NCBI RefSeq assembly: GCF_018919175.1
Contig: NZ_JAHLQL010000001.1
Location: 1,550,001-1,614,000 of the forward strand
Origin: Clostridium simiarum
GTDB taxonomy: Bacteria; Bacillota; Clostridia; Clostridiales; Clostridiaceae
Direction: 5' to 3'
DNA length: 64,000 nucleotides
The notes below the pieces were generated by a model. It searched no databases. It was not told the origin of the DNA and worked only from the letters and a program-made list of their open reading frames with translations. Below are positions 8,360 to 18,554 of the stretch, piece by piece (within the stretch, counting starts at the first letter, position 1; each line of letters begins with the position of its first letter). A program made the translations under genes and the position numbers.

Positions 8360-9247
8360 TTAAACAGCTTGTTTTTTGTTTATAGAATTTATTACTGAGC
8401 CTATATTCTCATTTATCTTTTTTGCTATATAAGGGTTATTCATAGTGTAAAGATGAATCCCTCTAACCCCTGTAGAAATTAAGTCTACTATTTGATCCAT
8501 TGCATAAGCTATACCTGCATCCCTTAAAGCTTCTTTGTCATACTCGTATTTTTCTAATATCTTTATAAATTTTAATGGAACATTAGACCCACAAAGGGAA
8601 ACTATCCTTTCTATTTGTCTTTTATTAGTAACAGGCATTATACCCGCTTGAATTGGTACCTTTATACCCTTTTGTTCCACTTTATCTAAAAAATTATAAA
8701 AACAATTATTATCGAAAAATAATTGAGAAATTAAGTGTTCTGCCCCTGCCTCAACTTTCATCTTTAAAACTTCAATATCTTGTTGTAAGTTCTTACTCTC
8801 TATATGGCCTTCTGGATAACAGGCTGCTGATATACCAAATCCTTTATTTTTCTTTATATACTCAATAAGCTTGCAAGCATTATTAAAATCTCCTGAAATT
8901 TTAGTTTTCCCTAAAACATCTCCCCTCAATGCTAATATGTTTTCTACCTTTTTCTCTTTTAGTTCCTGTAAAATCATTTCCATAAAATCTTTATTAGAGT
9001 TTATGCAAGTTAAATGAGCTAGAGGCTCTATACCATATTTGCTTTTAACTAAAGAGGATAATTCAGAGGTTTTATTACCCTTGCTACTCCCTCCAGCACC
9101 ATAAGTTACACTAATATAATCTGGCTCTAAGTCCCTTAACTCCTCCAAGGTATCATAAATAGTTTCTATTGGTGATGTGACCTTAGGTGGAAAAATTTCA
9201 AAGGAAAATACCAACCCTTTTTCTTTAAATAAATTGTTAATATGCAT
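8360..9247 (-). CDS. metF: methylenetetrahydrofolate reductase
   Basis: Makes the methyltetrahydrofolate used by MetH. The 295-residue single-domain flavoprotein has the family start FSFEIFPPK, then SVTYGAGGS near residue 48, ALRGD near residue 105, and HLISQLFFDN near residue 170. ATG at 9247 is preceded by AAGGAG and lies 1 bp after the metY stop. Length matches bacterial MetF. Confidence 0.95.
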   Translation of the reverse strand: MHINNLFKEKGLVFSFEIFPPKVTSPIETIYDTLEELRDLEPDYISVTYGAGGSSKGNKTSELSSLVKSKYGIEPLAHLTCINSNKDFMEMILQELKEKKVENILALRGDVLGKTKISGDFNNACKLIEYIKKNKGFGISAACYPEGHIESKNLQQDIEVLKMKVEAGAEHLISQLFFDNNCFYNFLDKVEQKGIKVPIQAGIMPVTNKRQIERIVSLCGSNVPLKFIKILEKYEYDKEALRDAGIAYAMDQIVDLISTGVRGIHLYTMNNPYIAKKINENIGSVINSINKKQAV

Positions 9248-9248
9248 T

Positions 9249-10655
<1,407 letters not shown>

Positions 10656-10752
10656 CTAGAGAACAGTTAAAAATTATTTTTTATTTATCCTTCCACAATT
10701 CCTAATGATAAAATATAATAAAAATCTTCTTATTTAATAATTAATAGTAAAG

Positions 10753-10796
10753 TAAAAAAGCCCCCTTTCTCAAAATTACTTTGACGAAAGAGAGCT
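10753..10796 (-). terminator. terminator of the promoter-distal SAM riboswitch
   Basis: On the minus transcript AGCTCTCTTTC pairs with GAAAGGGGGCT, using G-U pairs, and is followed by six T. It is the expression platform of the aptamer at 10822-10938. Confidence 0.85.
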
Positions 10797-10821
10797 ATAC
10801 TCAATAAATAGTACGCAACCT

Positions 10822-10938
10822 CTCTCATCTTTCTTTAGATAAAACATCTAAAGCAGGAGTTGGCACCATATATGCAAATGATACATACTGGTTGCCGAGG
10901 TTTCATAGGGCCTTTCCCTCCACCTCTCTTGATAAGAG
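10822..10938 (-). ncRNA. SAM-I riboswitch (S-box), second of a tandem pair
   Basis: The minus strand reads CTCTTATCAAGAGAGGTGGA, AGGCCCTATGAAACC, CGGCAACC and GGTGCCAA in S-box order. The outer helix closes with GATGAGAG. When SAM is bound the following terminator forms and metY-to-hom transcription stops. Its core is nearly identical to the aptamer at 11014-11118. Confidence 0.95.
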
Positions 10939-10974
10939 TTAAATTATTTAATTTTCTAAGGATCCATCAATCAA

Positions 10975-11003
10975 TAAAAAAAACCTCTTTGTTAAAAGAG
11001 GTT
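10975..11003 (-). terminator. terminator of the promoter-proximal SAM riboswitch
   Basis: Minus-strand hairpin AACCTCTTTT / AAAGAGGTT followed by a run of eight or more T. It lies directly after the first aptamer and gives that riboswitch its own exit. Confidence 0.88.
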
Positions 11004-11013
11004 ACATCGTCTG

Positions 11014-11118
11014 CTTATCTTTCAACACTTGTTGTAGGATTTAGCACCATATATGCAAATAATGCATACTGGTTGCTGGGTTTCATAGGGCCTTTCCCTC
11101 CACCTCTCTTGATAAGAT
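11014..11118 (-). ncRNA. SAM-I riboswitch (S-box), first of a tandem pair
   Basis: Complete S-box aptamer on the minus strand, with AAGAGAGGTGGAGGG, GGCCCTATGAAACC, CAGCAACC and GGTGCTAA. The outer helix pairs CTTATC with GATAAG. It lies just downstream of the promoter at 11137-11165 and before its own terminator. Two complete units in series should give tighter or steeper SAM repression of the methionine operon. Confidence 0.95.
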
Positions 11119-11136
11119 CCATATTTAATTTATATA

Positions 11137-11165
11137 ATAATAACAAGTCTTATTTAATATGTCAA
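11137..11165 (-). promoter_or_regulatory. sigma-A promoter of the methionine operon
   Basis: On the minus strand TTGACA (11160-11165) and TATTAT (11137-11142) are separated by 17 bp. Transcription would begin just before the first S-box. Confidence 0.82.
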
Positions 11166-11208
11166 GGGGAAATTTCCAAACAATGATAATATTTAAAAAC
11201 AATTAAAA

Positions 11209-11238
11209 AGGTACTCCATAATTAATTACGGAATACCT
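11209..11238. terminator. terminator after the acetate transporter gene
   Basis: Hairpin AGGTACTCC / GGAATACCT with U-rich tracts on both sides. On the minus strand it follows the stop of the gene at 11244-11852 by about 6 bp and ends in five T. Confidence 0.8.
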
Positions 11239-11243
11239 CTTTT

Positions 11244-11852
11244 TTATTTAAAAATCCCAAAAGGCTTACCTACTGGTAAAAACACCTTGCCAAAGTGAGT
11301 ATTTAATACTGCTGCAGCACTACCATAAAAAGATAATATTGCTATTATAAATTCCGCATATGCAGCAATGCTATGTGAAAACTCTTTCATTATTCCAAAA
11401 GAATTTAATGTTAATCCTAAGAATAAAAAATCGATAGCTACAAATATAAAGAATAGAACCTTATGAGTCTCCATTGCCCCTATAGTCATAAATGCAGTAA
11501 ATATTAAATATGCCAAAAATGCAAATCCAAGTTGTCTAGGATCTACCTTAGATGCAAGTTCCGTACCAAAAACTCCATTTTGTATAAGCCATGTAAATCC
11601 CATAGCAAACCAAAAGAATGCATAAGCTGCAAAGGCAGTAGCTCCAAAGGTATTATTATGCTTAAAATCATTTATACTTGCAAGTAATTGAGCAAAAGCA
11701 CCTAAAAATATTGCCCAAGGTAAAACAAAAGAAACATCTTGTGTAAAACCAAGCTTTTGTGAAGATGCAACTAGCGTTATAACCGCAAGACCAAATAAAC
11801 CCAGTGCAGATGGATCTGCTGTAACTATCTGTACTTTATTACTATTATTCAT
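11244..11852 (-). CDS. satP: acetate/succinate uptake transporter (GPR1/FUN34/SatP family)
   Basis: Six-helix plasma-membrane carrier for acetate or other short monocarboxylates. The 202-residue protein has the N-terminal family motif in slightly altered form (ADPSALGLFGLA), six hydrophobic segments and FxxG-rich loops. ATG at 11852 follows AGGGGGA. It is monocistronic, with its own promoter and terminator. In a fermenting anaerobe it could import or export acetate; direction cannot be told from sequence. Confidence 0.92.
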   Translation of the reverse strand: MNNSNKVQIVTADPSALGLFGLAVITLVASSQKLGFTQDVSFVLPWAIFLGAFAQLLASINDFKHNNTFGATAFAAYAFFWFAMGFTWLIQNGVFGTELASKVDPRQLGFAFLAYLIFTAFMTIGAMETHKVLFFIFVAIDFLFLGLTLNSFGIMKEFSHSIAAYAEFIIAILSFYGSAAAVLNTHFGKVFLPVGKPFGIFK

Positions 11853-11991
11853 TTTTATCCCCCTGTATAATAAATTAATCCGCTAAGTTCTATGTACATT
11901 GTTCTTTAACCTTTAAAAATATAATAATCTTAAAAAATCCAAAATACCTCCTATTAAATAAAAAGACAATGAATAAAACAAATGCCTCTCC

Positions 11992-12020
11992 AATTTATTA
12001 TAAATCTAAGAGAATGTCAA
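11992..12020 (-). promoter_or_regulatory. promoter of the acetate transporter, with a long leader
   Basis: On the minus strand TTGACA (12015-12020) and TAAATT (11992-11997) are 17 bp apart. The leader to ATG at 11852 would be about 130 nt. It contains an AGGAGG followed by a nine-codon TTG-started frame, too short to call. Confidence 0.6.
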
Positions 12021-12162
12021 TGAAAATATTCTATGAAATATTAACCAATTTATAGTCTCAACAATATTCTTTCAGATATTTTAAAAGGTTACATTCCTTT
12101 TTTTTAATATCCTCATAATTTATAACTCTAATTTTATTATCTTTTGTATATATCACTAATAT

Positions 12163-12756
12163 TTATTTGCTTTTAAAACCCTTAAGGAATACCTTCACAA
12201 CCTTTTCTGTTTCCTCTGGTAAGGAGTAACTCCCCTCATAAAAGCACCAGTCGAAAACCATTCCCCGACCTATACGCATGCAATCCCATGACAATTGAAT
12301 AGAATCCGTTGTAGGTAAAAACTCACCAGAAGACACCCCTTTTTCAATTGCTTTTCTAATGGCATCATAAGGATATCGAGTTGCTTCTATTGAATATTTT
12401 GAAGGAGAGCTAATGCTATGTTTAAATATATCTGCCATAAACTTATATCCAAGCTCTTCTATGGATTTCATAGCTTGCTTAAAAATTTCAAGGATTTTAT
12501 CATAACTGCTATTATATTGGATGGACTCTACACTTTCTTCAACCAATAAATCTATCTTCATATAAGCATTCTCAATTATCTTTTCTTTTGACTGAAAATA
12601 ATGATAAAAAGCTCCAGTTGAAATATTAGCACTTTCACAAATATCTGTGATTCTAACGGAATCAAAACCATGAATCTTAATTAATTCCATAGCTTTTTCA
12701 GTAATTTTTAATTTTGTAGCTTTAGCCTGATTTTGTCTACTTGTTAATTGTTTCAT
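12163..12756 (-). CDS. TetR/AcrR-family transcriptional regulator
   Basis: The 197-residue protein has an N-terminal helix-turn-helix (ICESANISTGAFYHYFQSKE, residues about 35-55) and a divergent ligand-binding domain. It is transcribed away from the redox cluster that begins at 13038. A palindrome at 12953-12979 in the shared intergenic region is its likely operator, so it probably represses that cluster until a small, likely hydrophobic, ligand is present. That link is inferred from position. Confidence 0.9.
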   Translation of the reverse strand: MKQLTSRQNQAKATKLKITEKAMELIKIHGFDSVRITDICESANISTGAFYHYFQSKEKIIENAYMKIDLLVEESVESIQYNSSYDKILEIFKQAMKSIEELGYKFMADIFKHSISSPSKYSIEATRYPYDAIRKAIEKGVSSGEFLPTTDSIQLSWDCMRIGRGMVFDWCFYEGSYSLPEETEKVVKVFLKGFKSK

Positions 12757-12917
12757 ATCTCAATTAATCCCCTTTCAACTTTATTATATCATCACAATTT
12801 TATTAAATAAAATTAATGTAATTTTATTTACCTCTTTTAAATAAAAAATGTTCTTTTATACACTATCTAAGCATATTTCTTTGTAATATGGAATATTTAG
12901 TATGGTTTGTTAAATCA

Positions 12918-12946
12918 TTGACAATCCTTATAAAACATGGTAGTAT
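12918..12946 (+). promoter_or_regulatory. promoter of the TetR-controlled redox cluster
   Basis: TTGACA (12918-12923) and TAGTAT (12941-12946) are separated by 17 bp, about 90 bp before the first gene. Confidence 0.75.
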
Positions 12947-12952
12947 TTAAAT

Positions 12953-12979
12953 AGAATCAGATTCGGTGAAATTGATTCT
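12953..12979. promoter_or_regulatory. candidate TetR operator palindrome
   Basis: Arms AGAATCA and TGATTCT are perfectly inverted around 13 bp and begin 6 bp after the -10 box. This position would let a bound TetR dimer block transcription start. Confidence 0.55.
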
Positions 12980-13037
12980 GTTTAAATGTTTAATAATTTT
13001 GCATAGGCAAGATTGCATAACAAAGGGGGTACAATAA

Positions 13038-14564
13038 ATGAATTATGATGTAATTGTTATTGGTGCGGGTAATGGTGGTCTTTCTTCCGCTACAAAACTT
13101 GCATTAAAGGGGAAAAAGGTTCTTGTTTTAGAAAAACACAACATTCCAGGTGGATGTGGAACAAGTTTTAGACGTGGTCGTTTTGAATTTGAGGTGGCAT
13201 TACATCAACTAAGTTCAATGGGTAGTCCAGAAAATCCTGGACCATTACGCAAACTTTTTAAAGAGTACGGTATTGAAGATAAGATAGATTGGGTTCCCAT
13301 AGAATCTTTATACAAAATCAATCTTCCTGGTGGATTTGAGCAGTCCTTACCTGCAGATCGAGAAAAAGCTGAACAAGCTCTTTGTAAACGTTTCCCTAAA
13401 GAGAAGGAAAATATCTTAAATTATTTTAAAACCGTTTTCGCATTTAGTGATGAAACTGAACAGTTTATAGCAATGCAAGGTAAAGCTTCTGGAGAGCCTG
13501 GAACCTTTAAAAAATTTATTACAAAGACTCTTTTTAGAAAAAAGTTTCCTACATTAGCAAAATACGGCCTACGTAGCTCACAAGATGTACTAGATGAGTT
13601 CTTCAAAACCAAGGAATTACAGCTATGTTTAAATGCATATTGGTGTTTCATGGGTATGCCGCCAAATAGATTCCCATTTTCTATTTTGGCTCGCTGTACA
13701 GCCATTTATATTTCAGATAAACCTTACTATTTACGAGGGGGTTCCCAGGTAATCTCTCAAGCTTTAGCAGATGTTATTCGTAAAAATGGTGGAGTTGTAA
13801 AATATAATTGTGGTGCAAAACAAATTGTTGTAAAAGATGGAGTTGCCGTTGGTGTAATTGACGATGAAAATAATGAATACTCCTGCCATACAGTTATTTC
13901 AGGTATTTCTCCTATTGATACCTATTTCAAATTAATCAAACCTGAAGATTGTCCTGTTAGTGCAAAGGAATATTTAAGTAATTACACCGTTGGTATTTCA
14001 GCTCTTACTTGCTTTATTGGTTTAGATTGCACTCCTCACGAAATTGGTTTTACAGATTCCTTTAACTTGATTTATGCCCATACAGATTGTAATGAAGCCT
14101 TCCAAAATTCTTATAAACTTATGCCAGATAAAGATCCACTTATTACTACTTGTTATACAATAGATGATCCAAGCCTTAGTCCAGCTGGTACAAGTATCAT
14201 TACAGCAGGTGCACTAAAATACGGTAAAGCTTGGATGGAACTTTCTTCAGATGAATATTACCAGACAAAATATGAGGCTGCTAATATTATTATTGATCGT
14301 TTAGAAGAAAAGTTTCCTGGTATCCGATCTCATATTGAAGAAATTGAAGTTGCAACACCTTTGACACATATGCGTTATCTTCATCATCCAGAAGGAGCTA
14401 TTTACGGGTTTGAACAGGATTTAAAGTCTTCAGTTTATTTCTTCCCAAGGGATAATCAAGTTAAAAATTTAACCTTTTCAAATGGTTGGGTAAATATTTG
14501 CGGCTTTGGTCCAAATTATATGTATGGTAATGCTATTGCTGATGAAATTTTAAGTGAGGTGTAA
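13038..14564 (+). CDS. CrtI/carotenoid-isomerase-like FAD-dependent oxidoreductase
   Basis: Flavoprotein of the phytoene desaturase/retinol saturase superfamily. The 508-residue product opens with a Rossmann FAD site (VIVIGAGNGGLSSA, residues 4-17) and NIPGGCGTSF near residue 41. It closes with a second FAD contact around NICGFGPNYMYGNAIADEIL. These enzymes move hydrogens on polyene, steroid-like or other hydrophobic substrates; the substrate here is unknown. It heads a four-gene cluster with a reductase and two membrane proteins. CGT arginine codons are commoner than in neighbouring genes, a hint of transfer. GGGGG precedes ATG. Confidence 0.9.
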   Translation: MNYDVIVIGAGNGGLSSATKLALKGKKVLVLEKHNIPGGCGTSFRRGRFEFEVALHQLSSMGSPENPGPLRKLFKEYGIEDKIDWVPIESLYKINLPGGFEQSLPADREKAEQALCKRFPKEKENILNYFKTVFAFSDETEQFIAMQGKASGEPGTFKKFITKTLFRKKFPTLAKYGLRSSQDVLDEFFKTKELQLCLNAYWCFMGMPPNRFPFSILARCTAIYISDKPYYLRGGSQVISQALADVIRKNGGVVKYNCGAKQIVVKDGVAVGVIDDENNEYSCHTVISGISPIDTYFKLIKPEDCPVSAKEYLSNYTVGISALTCFIGLDCTPHEIGFTDSFNLIYAHTDCNEAFQNSYKLMPDKDPLITTCYTIDDPSLSPAGTSIITAGALKYGKAWMELSSDEYYQTKYEAANIIIDRLEEKFPGIRSHIEEIEVATPLTHMRYLHHPEGAIYGFEQDLKSSVYFFPRDNQVKNLTFSNGWVNICGFGPNYMYGNAIADEILSEV

Positions 14565-14569
14565 GTAAG

Positions 14570-15736
14570 ATGAGTAATATGAAAGAACTAATTATAAAGC
14601 AAATGGATAATGGTGCTGAGACACTTATGGATATTGAAATTAGTAAAAAAAACGGAAAGGATTATCGTCTTGAAAGAGGTCGTAGAGAACAAATCATTAA
14701 TAGATTGCATAAAGATAATCTTAAACTAGTTGTGTCTGAAATTATTGAAATTAATAAGGATGCAAAAACTTTTCGTTTAGTAGCAAAAGAAGGATTACTG
14801 CCTGTATTTCAAAGTGGTCAATATATAAATATCTTTGTAGAAATTGATGGCATTTTAACCAGTCGCCCTTACAGTATTTGCTCTTCTAATAGGCAGCATG
14901 CTTATTATGAAATTACAGTTGCTCGTATTGCTTCTGGTTTTGTATCAGATTATTTCTTAGATAAGGTAAAGGTTGGTGATGAATTTACTGCTAATGGTCC
15001 TGCTGGTTCTTTCCACTACAATCCTGTATTTCACAGCAATAAGTCAGTGTTTATTGCTGGGGGAAGTGGAATTACTCCTTTTATGAGTATGTCTCGTGAG
15101 GTACTAAATACAGGGCTTCACAGAGAAATCCATTTGATTTACGGTTGCCGTAATGAAGAAGTAGTGTTATTCAAAGATGAACTGCTTAATATGGCTAATA
15201 GACACAGTAACTTCACCTTCTCACTAGTGCTTTCAGAACCTTCAAAAGAGTATTCAGGACCTACTGGGTTTATCGATGCTGCTTGTATTAAAAAATTAGT
15301 AGAAGATATACAAGGTTCTACTTACTATATTTGTGGCCCTCAGATAATGAATGACTTTGTTTCCAATGCACTTTTGAGCCTGAATATAAAACCAAGAATG
15401 ATTCGTAGAGAAATGTTTGGTAGCCGTCAAGACATTCAAAACGAGGTAGCTTGGCCAACTGAATTAACAGGTAAAGAAACTTTTACTGTTACCATAAACA
15501 AAAATAAGAAAATACCTGCTGTTTCAGGAGAATCCTTATTAACAGCCTTGGAACGTTCAGGTGTTCGTGTTAACGTATGTTGCCGTAGTGGTGAATGTAG
15601 CTTATGCCGACTACAATTACTCTCTGGAAAAGTATTTATGCCAAGAGGTGTTTTATTACGACATGCTGATGAAAAGTTTGGCTATATACACTCTTGCAAA
15701 TCATATCCTATATCTGATTTAGAAATTCAAATATAA
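14570..15736 (+). CDS. flavin reductase with C-terminal 2Fe-2S ferredoxin domain
   Basis: Electron-transfer protein joining an FAD-binding barrel (about 55-150, motif SRPYSICSS), an NAD-binding domain (GGSGITPFMSMS near 165) and a plant-type ferredoxin domain (about 305-388) with ligands in CCRSGECSLC and a fourth cysteine in HSCKSYP. An N-terminal extension of about 50 residues matches no domain I know. It lies 5 bp after the CrtI-like gene, so it most likely supplies electrons to that enzyme. Alternatively it serves a membrane partner. Confidence 0.92.
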   Translation: MSNMKELIIKQMDNGAETLMDIEISKKNGKDYRLERGRREQIINRLHKDNLKLVVSEIIEINKDAKTFRLVAKEGLLPVFQSGQYINIFVEIDGILTSRPYSICSSNRQHAYYEITVARIASGFVSDYFLDKVKVGDEFTANGPAGSFHYNPVFHSNKSVFIAGGSGITPFMSMSREVLNTGLHREIHLIYGCRNEEVVLFKDELLNMANRHSNFTFSLVLSEPSKEYSGPTGFIDAACIKKLVEDIQGSTYYICGPQIMNDFVSNALLSLNIKPRMIRREMFGSRQDIQNEVAWPTELTGKETFTVTINKNKKIPAVSGESLLTALERSGVRVNVCCRSGECSLCRLQLLSGKVFMPRGVLLRHADEKFGYIHSCKSYPISDLEIQI

Positions 15737-15759
15737 AAAGATTGAAGGAGGATTTCACA

Positions 15760-16542
15760 GTGAATAAATTAACTAATAAACCCTGGTTTAAAAGTGTAAG
15801 CCCCTTTGTTTTACTTGTTTTACTCACTGCTTTAATGACATCATTGTCAATCCTTACATCCTATGAACCAATATGGGCCAATGTGCCCATTAACATTATT
15901 ATGCCTATTGTGGTTTTATTAAAGTTAAAATCCGTATTCTTTGAAAAGTTAAAACTATCCACATTATTATTAATGCGCATATTAATTGTTTTTTCAGTGT
16001 TAAACATTTTTCCTGGAGATTTATATGTGAAGATTATATTAATATTTTTATGCATCAATATCTTAGAAGCCACCTTAACGGATCTTAAACGTAAAAAATA
16101 CTGTAATGTGGTTACAGGAATAGTTCTTATAGCAACTATTTTCTTCATTAACATTGAGTGGCTAGATTATTACTATTTAGCAAGTTCTAAAGGTTCACTT
16201 GGAATGATTTTTTGGATTATCGCTTACACTATTTGGAACTGGATTTTTGTTACAAATGAGTTTAGTCCATCTATTGCTAAATTTCATCTAGGAGTATTAG
16301 CCGCTCCGCTATTAGGTATTTTATTTAATTTTAATCCTGCCCTTTGGTTGATATTTAGAGGTAATTCATTAACTATTGCAGGTATTATTCAAATCTCAAA
16401 CAAAGAGTATCTTGAAGAAAAGTTTGCAAGTGATGGCTTCTCTAAATTTGTTCAAGCTACAGCCAAAAAGAATATTCAAATTATTTTAATGATAATAAAT
16501 CTTGCATTATTATCAGGTATGGTTATAATTTCATTATTTTAA
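15760..16542 (+). CDS. polytopic membrane protein of unknown function
   Basis: The 260-residue product is almost entirely hydrophobic, with roughly eight membrane segments, no catalytic motif I recognise and no heme-binding histidine pattern. The GTG at 15760 follows GGAGG by 9 bp and is preferred to the upstream TTG at 15742. It shares topology, the phrase IIAYTIWNW and general style with the next gene (IIAYDLWNFSY), so the two may be distant relatives. Possibly they belong to the DUF5692-type membrane proteins, a recollection held with low certainty. Confidence 0.85.
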   Translation: MNKLTNKPWFKSVSPFVLLVLLTALMTSLSILTSYEPIWANVPINIIMPIVVLLKLKSVFFEKLKLSTLLLMRILIVFSVLNIFPGDLYVKIILIFLCINILEATLTDLKRKKYCNVVTGIVLIATIFFINIEWLDYYYLASSKGSLGMIFWIIAYTIWNWIFVTNEFSPSIAKFHLGVLAAPLLGILFNFNPALWLIFRGNSLTIAGIIQISNKEYLEEKFASDGFSKFVQATAKKNIQIILMIINLALLSGMVIISLF

Positions 16543-16564
16543 ACTTTCATAAGGGGGTGCTGGA

Positions 16565-17482
16565 ATGTTTTTATTTGATAAAATTCCTTGGTATTCTGCA
16601 CTAATGGCACTTATACTATTAACTATATTAATTTTAATTAATGAAATAACAAGAAAGAACAAATGGTGTGCTATATCCGTCTATATTATCTTGCCTATTG
16701 TGTTAACCTTTTCTTTATGGCCTAAAACAGCTGGAGCTGGTTCTTCTGTTGGATACTGGTTTCCTTGGGTTAAGACTTACTCTGCCCTTGCAGGGGTTAT
16801 AGGCTTTATGGCTTTAAGATATGTAAAAGGCTTAGATAAAAATAAACTTATGCTTATGTTTCCACCTTTTATTTTAGCCTTGAATATTTTAGAGGCTGTA
16901 TATCGTGATTTTCAATGTTTTGGAATTCAAGGTGTTGAAAATGGTTTAGTTATGATTGGTGGTCTTTGGAATATCATTAATGGTATTGCAGGTATCCTAA
17001 ATATAGTTACCCTTACAGGCTGGTGTTCAATCTTTATTTCAAAAAGCAAAAGCAAAGATATGATTTGGCCTGACCAACTATGGTTTTGGATTATTGCCTA
17101 TGATTTGTGGAATTTCTCCTATACTTATAACTGTATTTCAGACCGTTCTTTCTATGTAGGATTTATTTTACTTTTATCCTGTACAATCCCTGCCTTTTTC
17201 ATAAAAAAAGGGGCGTGGCTTCAGCATCGTGCTCAGACCTTGGCATTATACACAATGTTTACACTTACAATTCCAACCTTTGCTGATTCATCAAGGTTTG
17301 CAGTAAAATCTTCACATAATACAAATGTATTATTAATTGTTAGTATTTTATCCTTAATAGCAAATGCCTCAGTTTTGATTTATGAAATTAAACGTATAAA
17401 CCAGCATAAACTAAATCCATTAAATGATGACATATATTTTGATTTAAAAGCATATAAAGATGTTATTTCTGAAAACAAATAA
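16565..17482 (+). CDS. polytopic membrane protein, relative of the preceding gene
   Basis: The 305-residue product has about eight to nine membrane segments and ends in a short charged tail. Conserved-looking aromatic motifs include GYWFPWVK near residue 65 and WFWIIAYDLWNF near residue 178. AAGGGGG precedes ATG, and the gene follows its partner by 22 bp. A terminator lies about 60 bp after the stop. Co-expression with two redox flavoproteins suggests a membrane role in the same reaction, for example substrate or electron delivery, but nothing in the sequence proves it. Confidence 0.85.
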   Translation: MFLFDKIPWYSALMALILLTILILINEITRKNKWCAISVYIILPIVLTFSLWPKTAGAGSSVGYWFPWVKTYSALAGVIGFMALRYVKGLDKNKLMLMFPPFILALNILEAVYRDFQCFGIQGVENGLVMIGGLWNIINGIAGILNIVTLTGWCSIFISKSKSKDMIWPDQLWFWIIAYDLWNFSYTYNCISDRSFYVGFILLLSCTIPAFFIKKGAWLQHRAQTLALYTMFTLTIPTFADSSRFAVKSSHNTNVLLIVSILSLIANASVLIYEIKRINQHKLNPLNDDIYFDLKAYKDVISENK

Positions 17483-17499
17483 TTATTCAAAGAAAGAGA

Positions 17500-17520
17500 T
17501 ATGATACTACAGGTATCATA
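17500..17520. repeat. short perfect palindrome
   Basis: TATGATAC and GTATCATA flank five bases, 17 bp after the last gene of the redox cluster. It could be an RNA hairpin or an operator; nothing decides. Confidence 0.4.
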
Positions 17521-17545
17521 ATGTTAATAAAAAGAATTTAACCTT

Positions 17546-17585
17546 AAAGAGGATGCTACATAATTAATTATGTAGCATCCTCTTT
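17546..17585. terminator. bidirectional terminator
   Basis: A nearly perfect 18-bp stem with core GAGGATGCTACATAA and its complement, A-rich on the left and T-rich on the right. It lies between convergent genes and can end both the redox cluster (plus) and the gene at 17672-18190 (minus). Confidence 0.9.
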
Positions 17586-17671
17586 ATTGCCTTTAATTTG
17601 TTTTTTCATAATTTTAGCCATAGACTTAAACCTTATTCACAAATCTATAACAAAAATCACCTTTTAAATTA

Positions 17672-18190
17672 TCAATTGTTCTCATGTCCAATAATAAGGG
17701 TTATTTCCTTCTTTCTTTTTTCATTTAAATTTTCATTATGAACATTGCTATCAGTATCTTCTTCATAATAGAAAACTAACTTTCCAGAAACACCTTTTTC
17801 TGTTTTAAACTCAAAAACTTGCATATCATAATGCCCACCATCTTTATTCCAATCATATATGGGCACTCTGTTCTTTTTAATATAACTTTTCACAATTTTA
17901 ACATCCTTATCTGTGAAATCATTTACTTTCCACATATCTTTCATAAGCTTGTGATGAGGTATATAAATAGAAAACTTATCATTTTTTAGATCTATGAGCA
18001 TCTTATCACCATATTTAACTAAATATACTTTTTTAAAAATTTTATGATTATCCACATAAATATAAGCATAATCTGAAATTTTGCTTTGTTTAAATCCTGG
18101 AATAAACAAATAATAAACTATATATCCTAAAAGGAGCAAAATAAACGTACTCATTAAAAAGTTTTTTGATTTTTTACTTATTCTTTTCAT
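17672..18190 (-). CDS. unrecognised single-membrane-segment protein
   Basis: The 172-residue product has a basic N-terminus, one membrane segment or uncleaved signal (STFILLLLGYIVYYLF, residues 14-29) and an extracytoplasmic domain rich in Lys, Asp and Tyr, with no cysteine. I recognise no family. ATG at 18190 is preceded by AGGGAAG. It is monocistronic. Confidence 0.75.
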   Translation of the reverse strand: MKRISKKSKNFLMSTFILLLLGYIVYYLFIPGFKQSKISDYAYIYVDNHKIFKKVYLVKYGDKMLIDLKNDKFSIYIPHHKLMKDMWKVNDFTDKDVKIVKSYIKKNRVPIYDWNKDGGHYDMQVFEFKTEKGVSGKLVFYYEEDTDSNVHNENLNEKRKKEITLIIGHENN

Positions 18191-18359
18191 AAAACCCTTC
18201 CCTAAAATAACTCACTACTACATTTCCATCATGTTCTATATAATATATTATATAGAACTCATAAATATAGTTCTAAATTTTTTATATAACATATTAATGT
18301 ATTTCTCATCAGCTATTTATATAAATTTAATGAAAAAATCTTATCTATAGTTAATTATG

Positions 18360-18495
18360 ATTATAGTACAAGATCAGCTAATAGGAGCTATAAATAACAA
18401 ATTAAAAGAAAACTATGGAAAGGTTAGGCTAGTAATACTACAAAAGAACATGAAAAATTATTATATGCTAATTTAGAAGAACTAAAACTATAGTT
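18360..18495 (+). pseudogene. possible coding remnant, frame broken
   Basis: Two plus-strand frames read in succession like coding sequence: QDQLIGAINNKLKENYGKV, then, after a shift near 18428, TTKEHEKLLYANLEELKL with a stop. Neither has a credible start. I recognise no family. It sits in a 364-bp gap otherwise empty except for the terminator at 18502-18532. Confidence 0.25.
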
Positions 18496-18501
18496 ATAAA
18501 A

Positions 18502-18532
18502 AAATCCAGGGAACATTAAAATCCCTGGATTT
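18502..18532. terminator. terminator after the YdcF-family gene
   Basis: AAATCCAGGG and CCCTGGATTT form a perfect 10-bp stem with A/T tracts on both sides. On the minus strand it follows the stop at 18555 by about 22 bp. Confidence 0.88.
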
Positions 18533-18554
18533 TTATACCTAATATAAAACACCT

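Noticed and set aside
10860..11186. Open frame of 108 codons on the plus strand
   Set aside because: It lies wholly across the two SAM riboswitches; its internal repetition comes from the duplicated aptamer, and it has no ribosome site.
11930..11960. Nine-codon leader with AGGAGG before the acetate transporter
   Set aside because: Too short and no paired attenuator structure; reported only within the promoter note.
15742..15759. TTG start for the first redox-cluster membrane protein
   Set aside because: It overlaps the ribosome site GGAGG; the GTG at 15760 has correct spacing.
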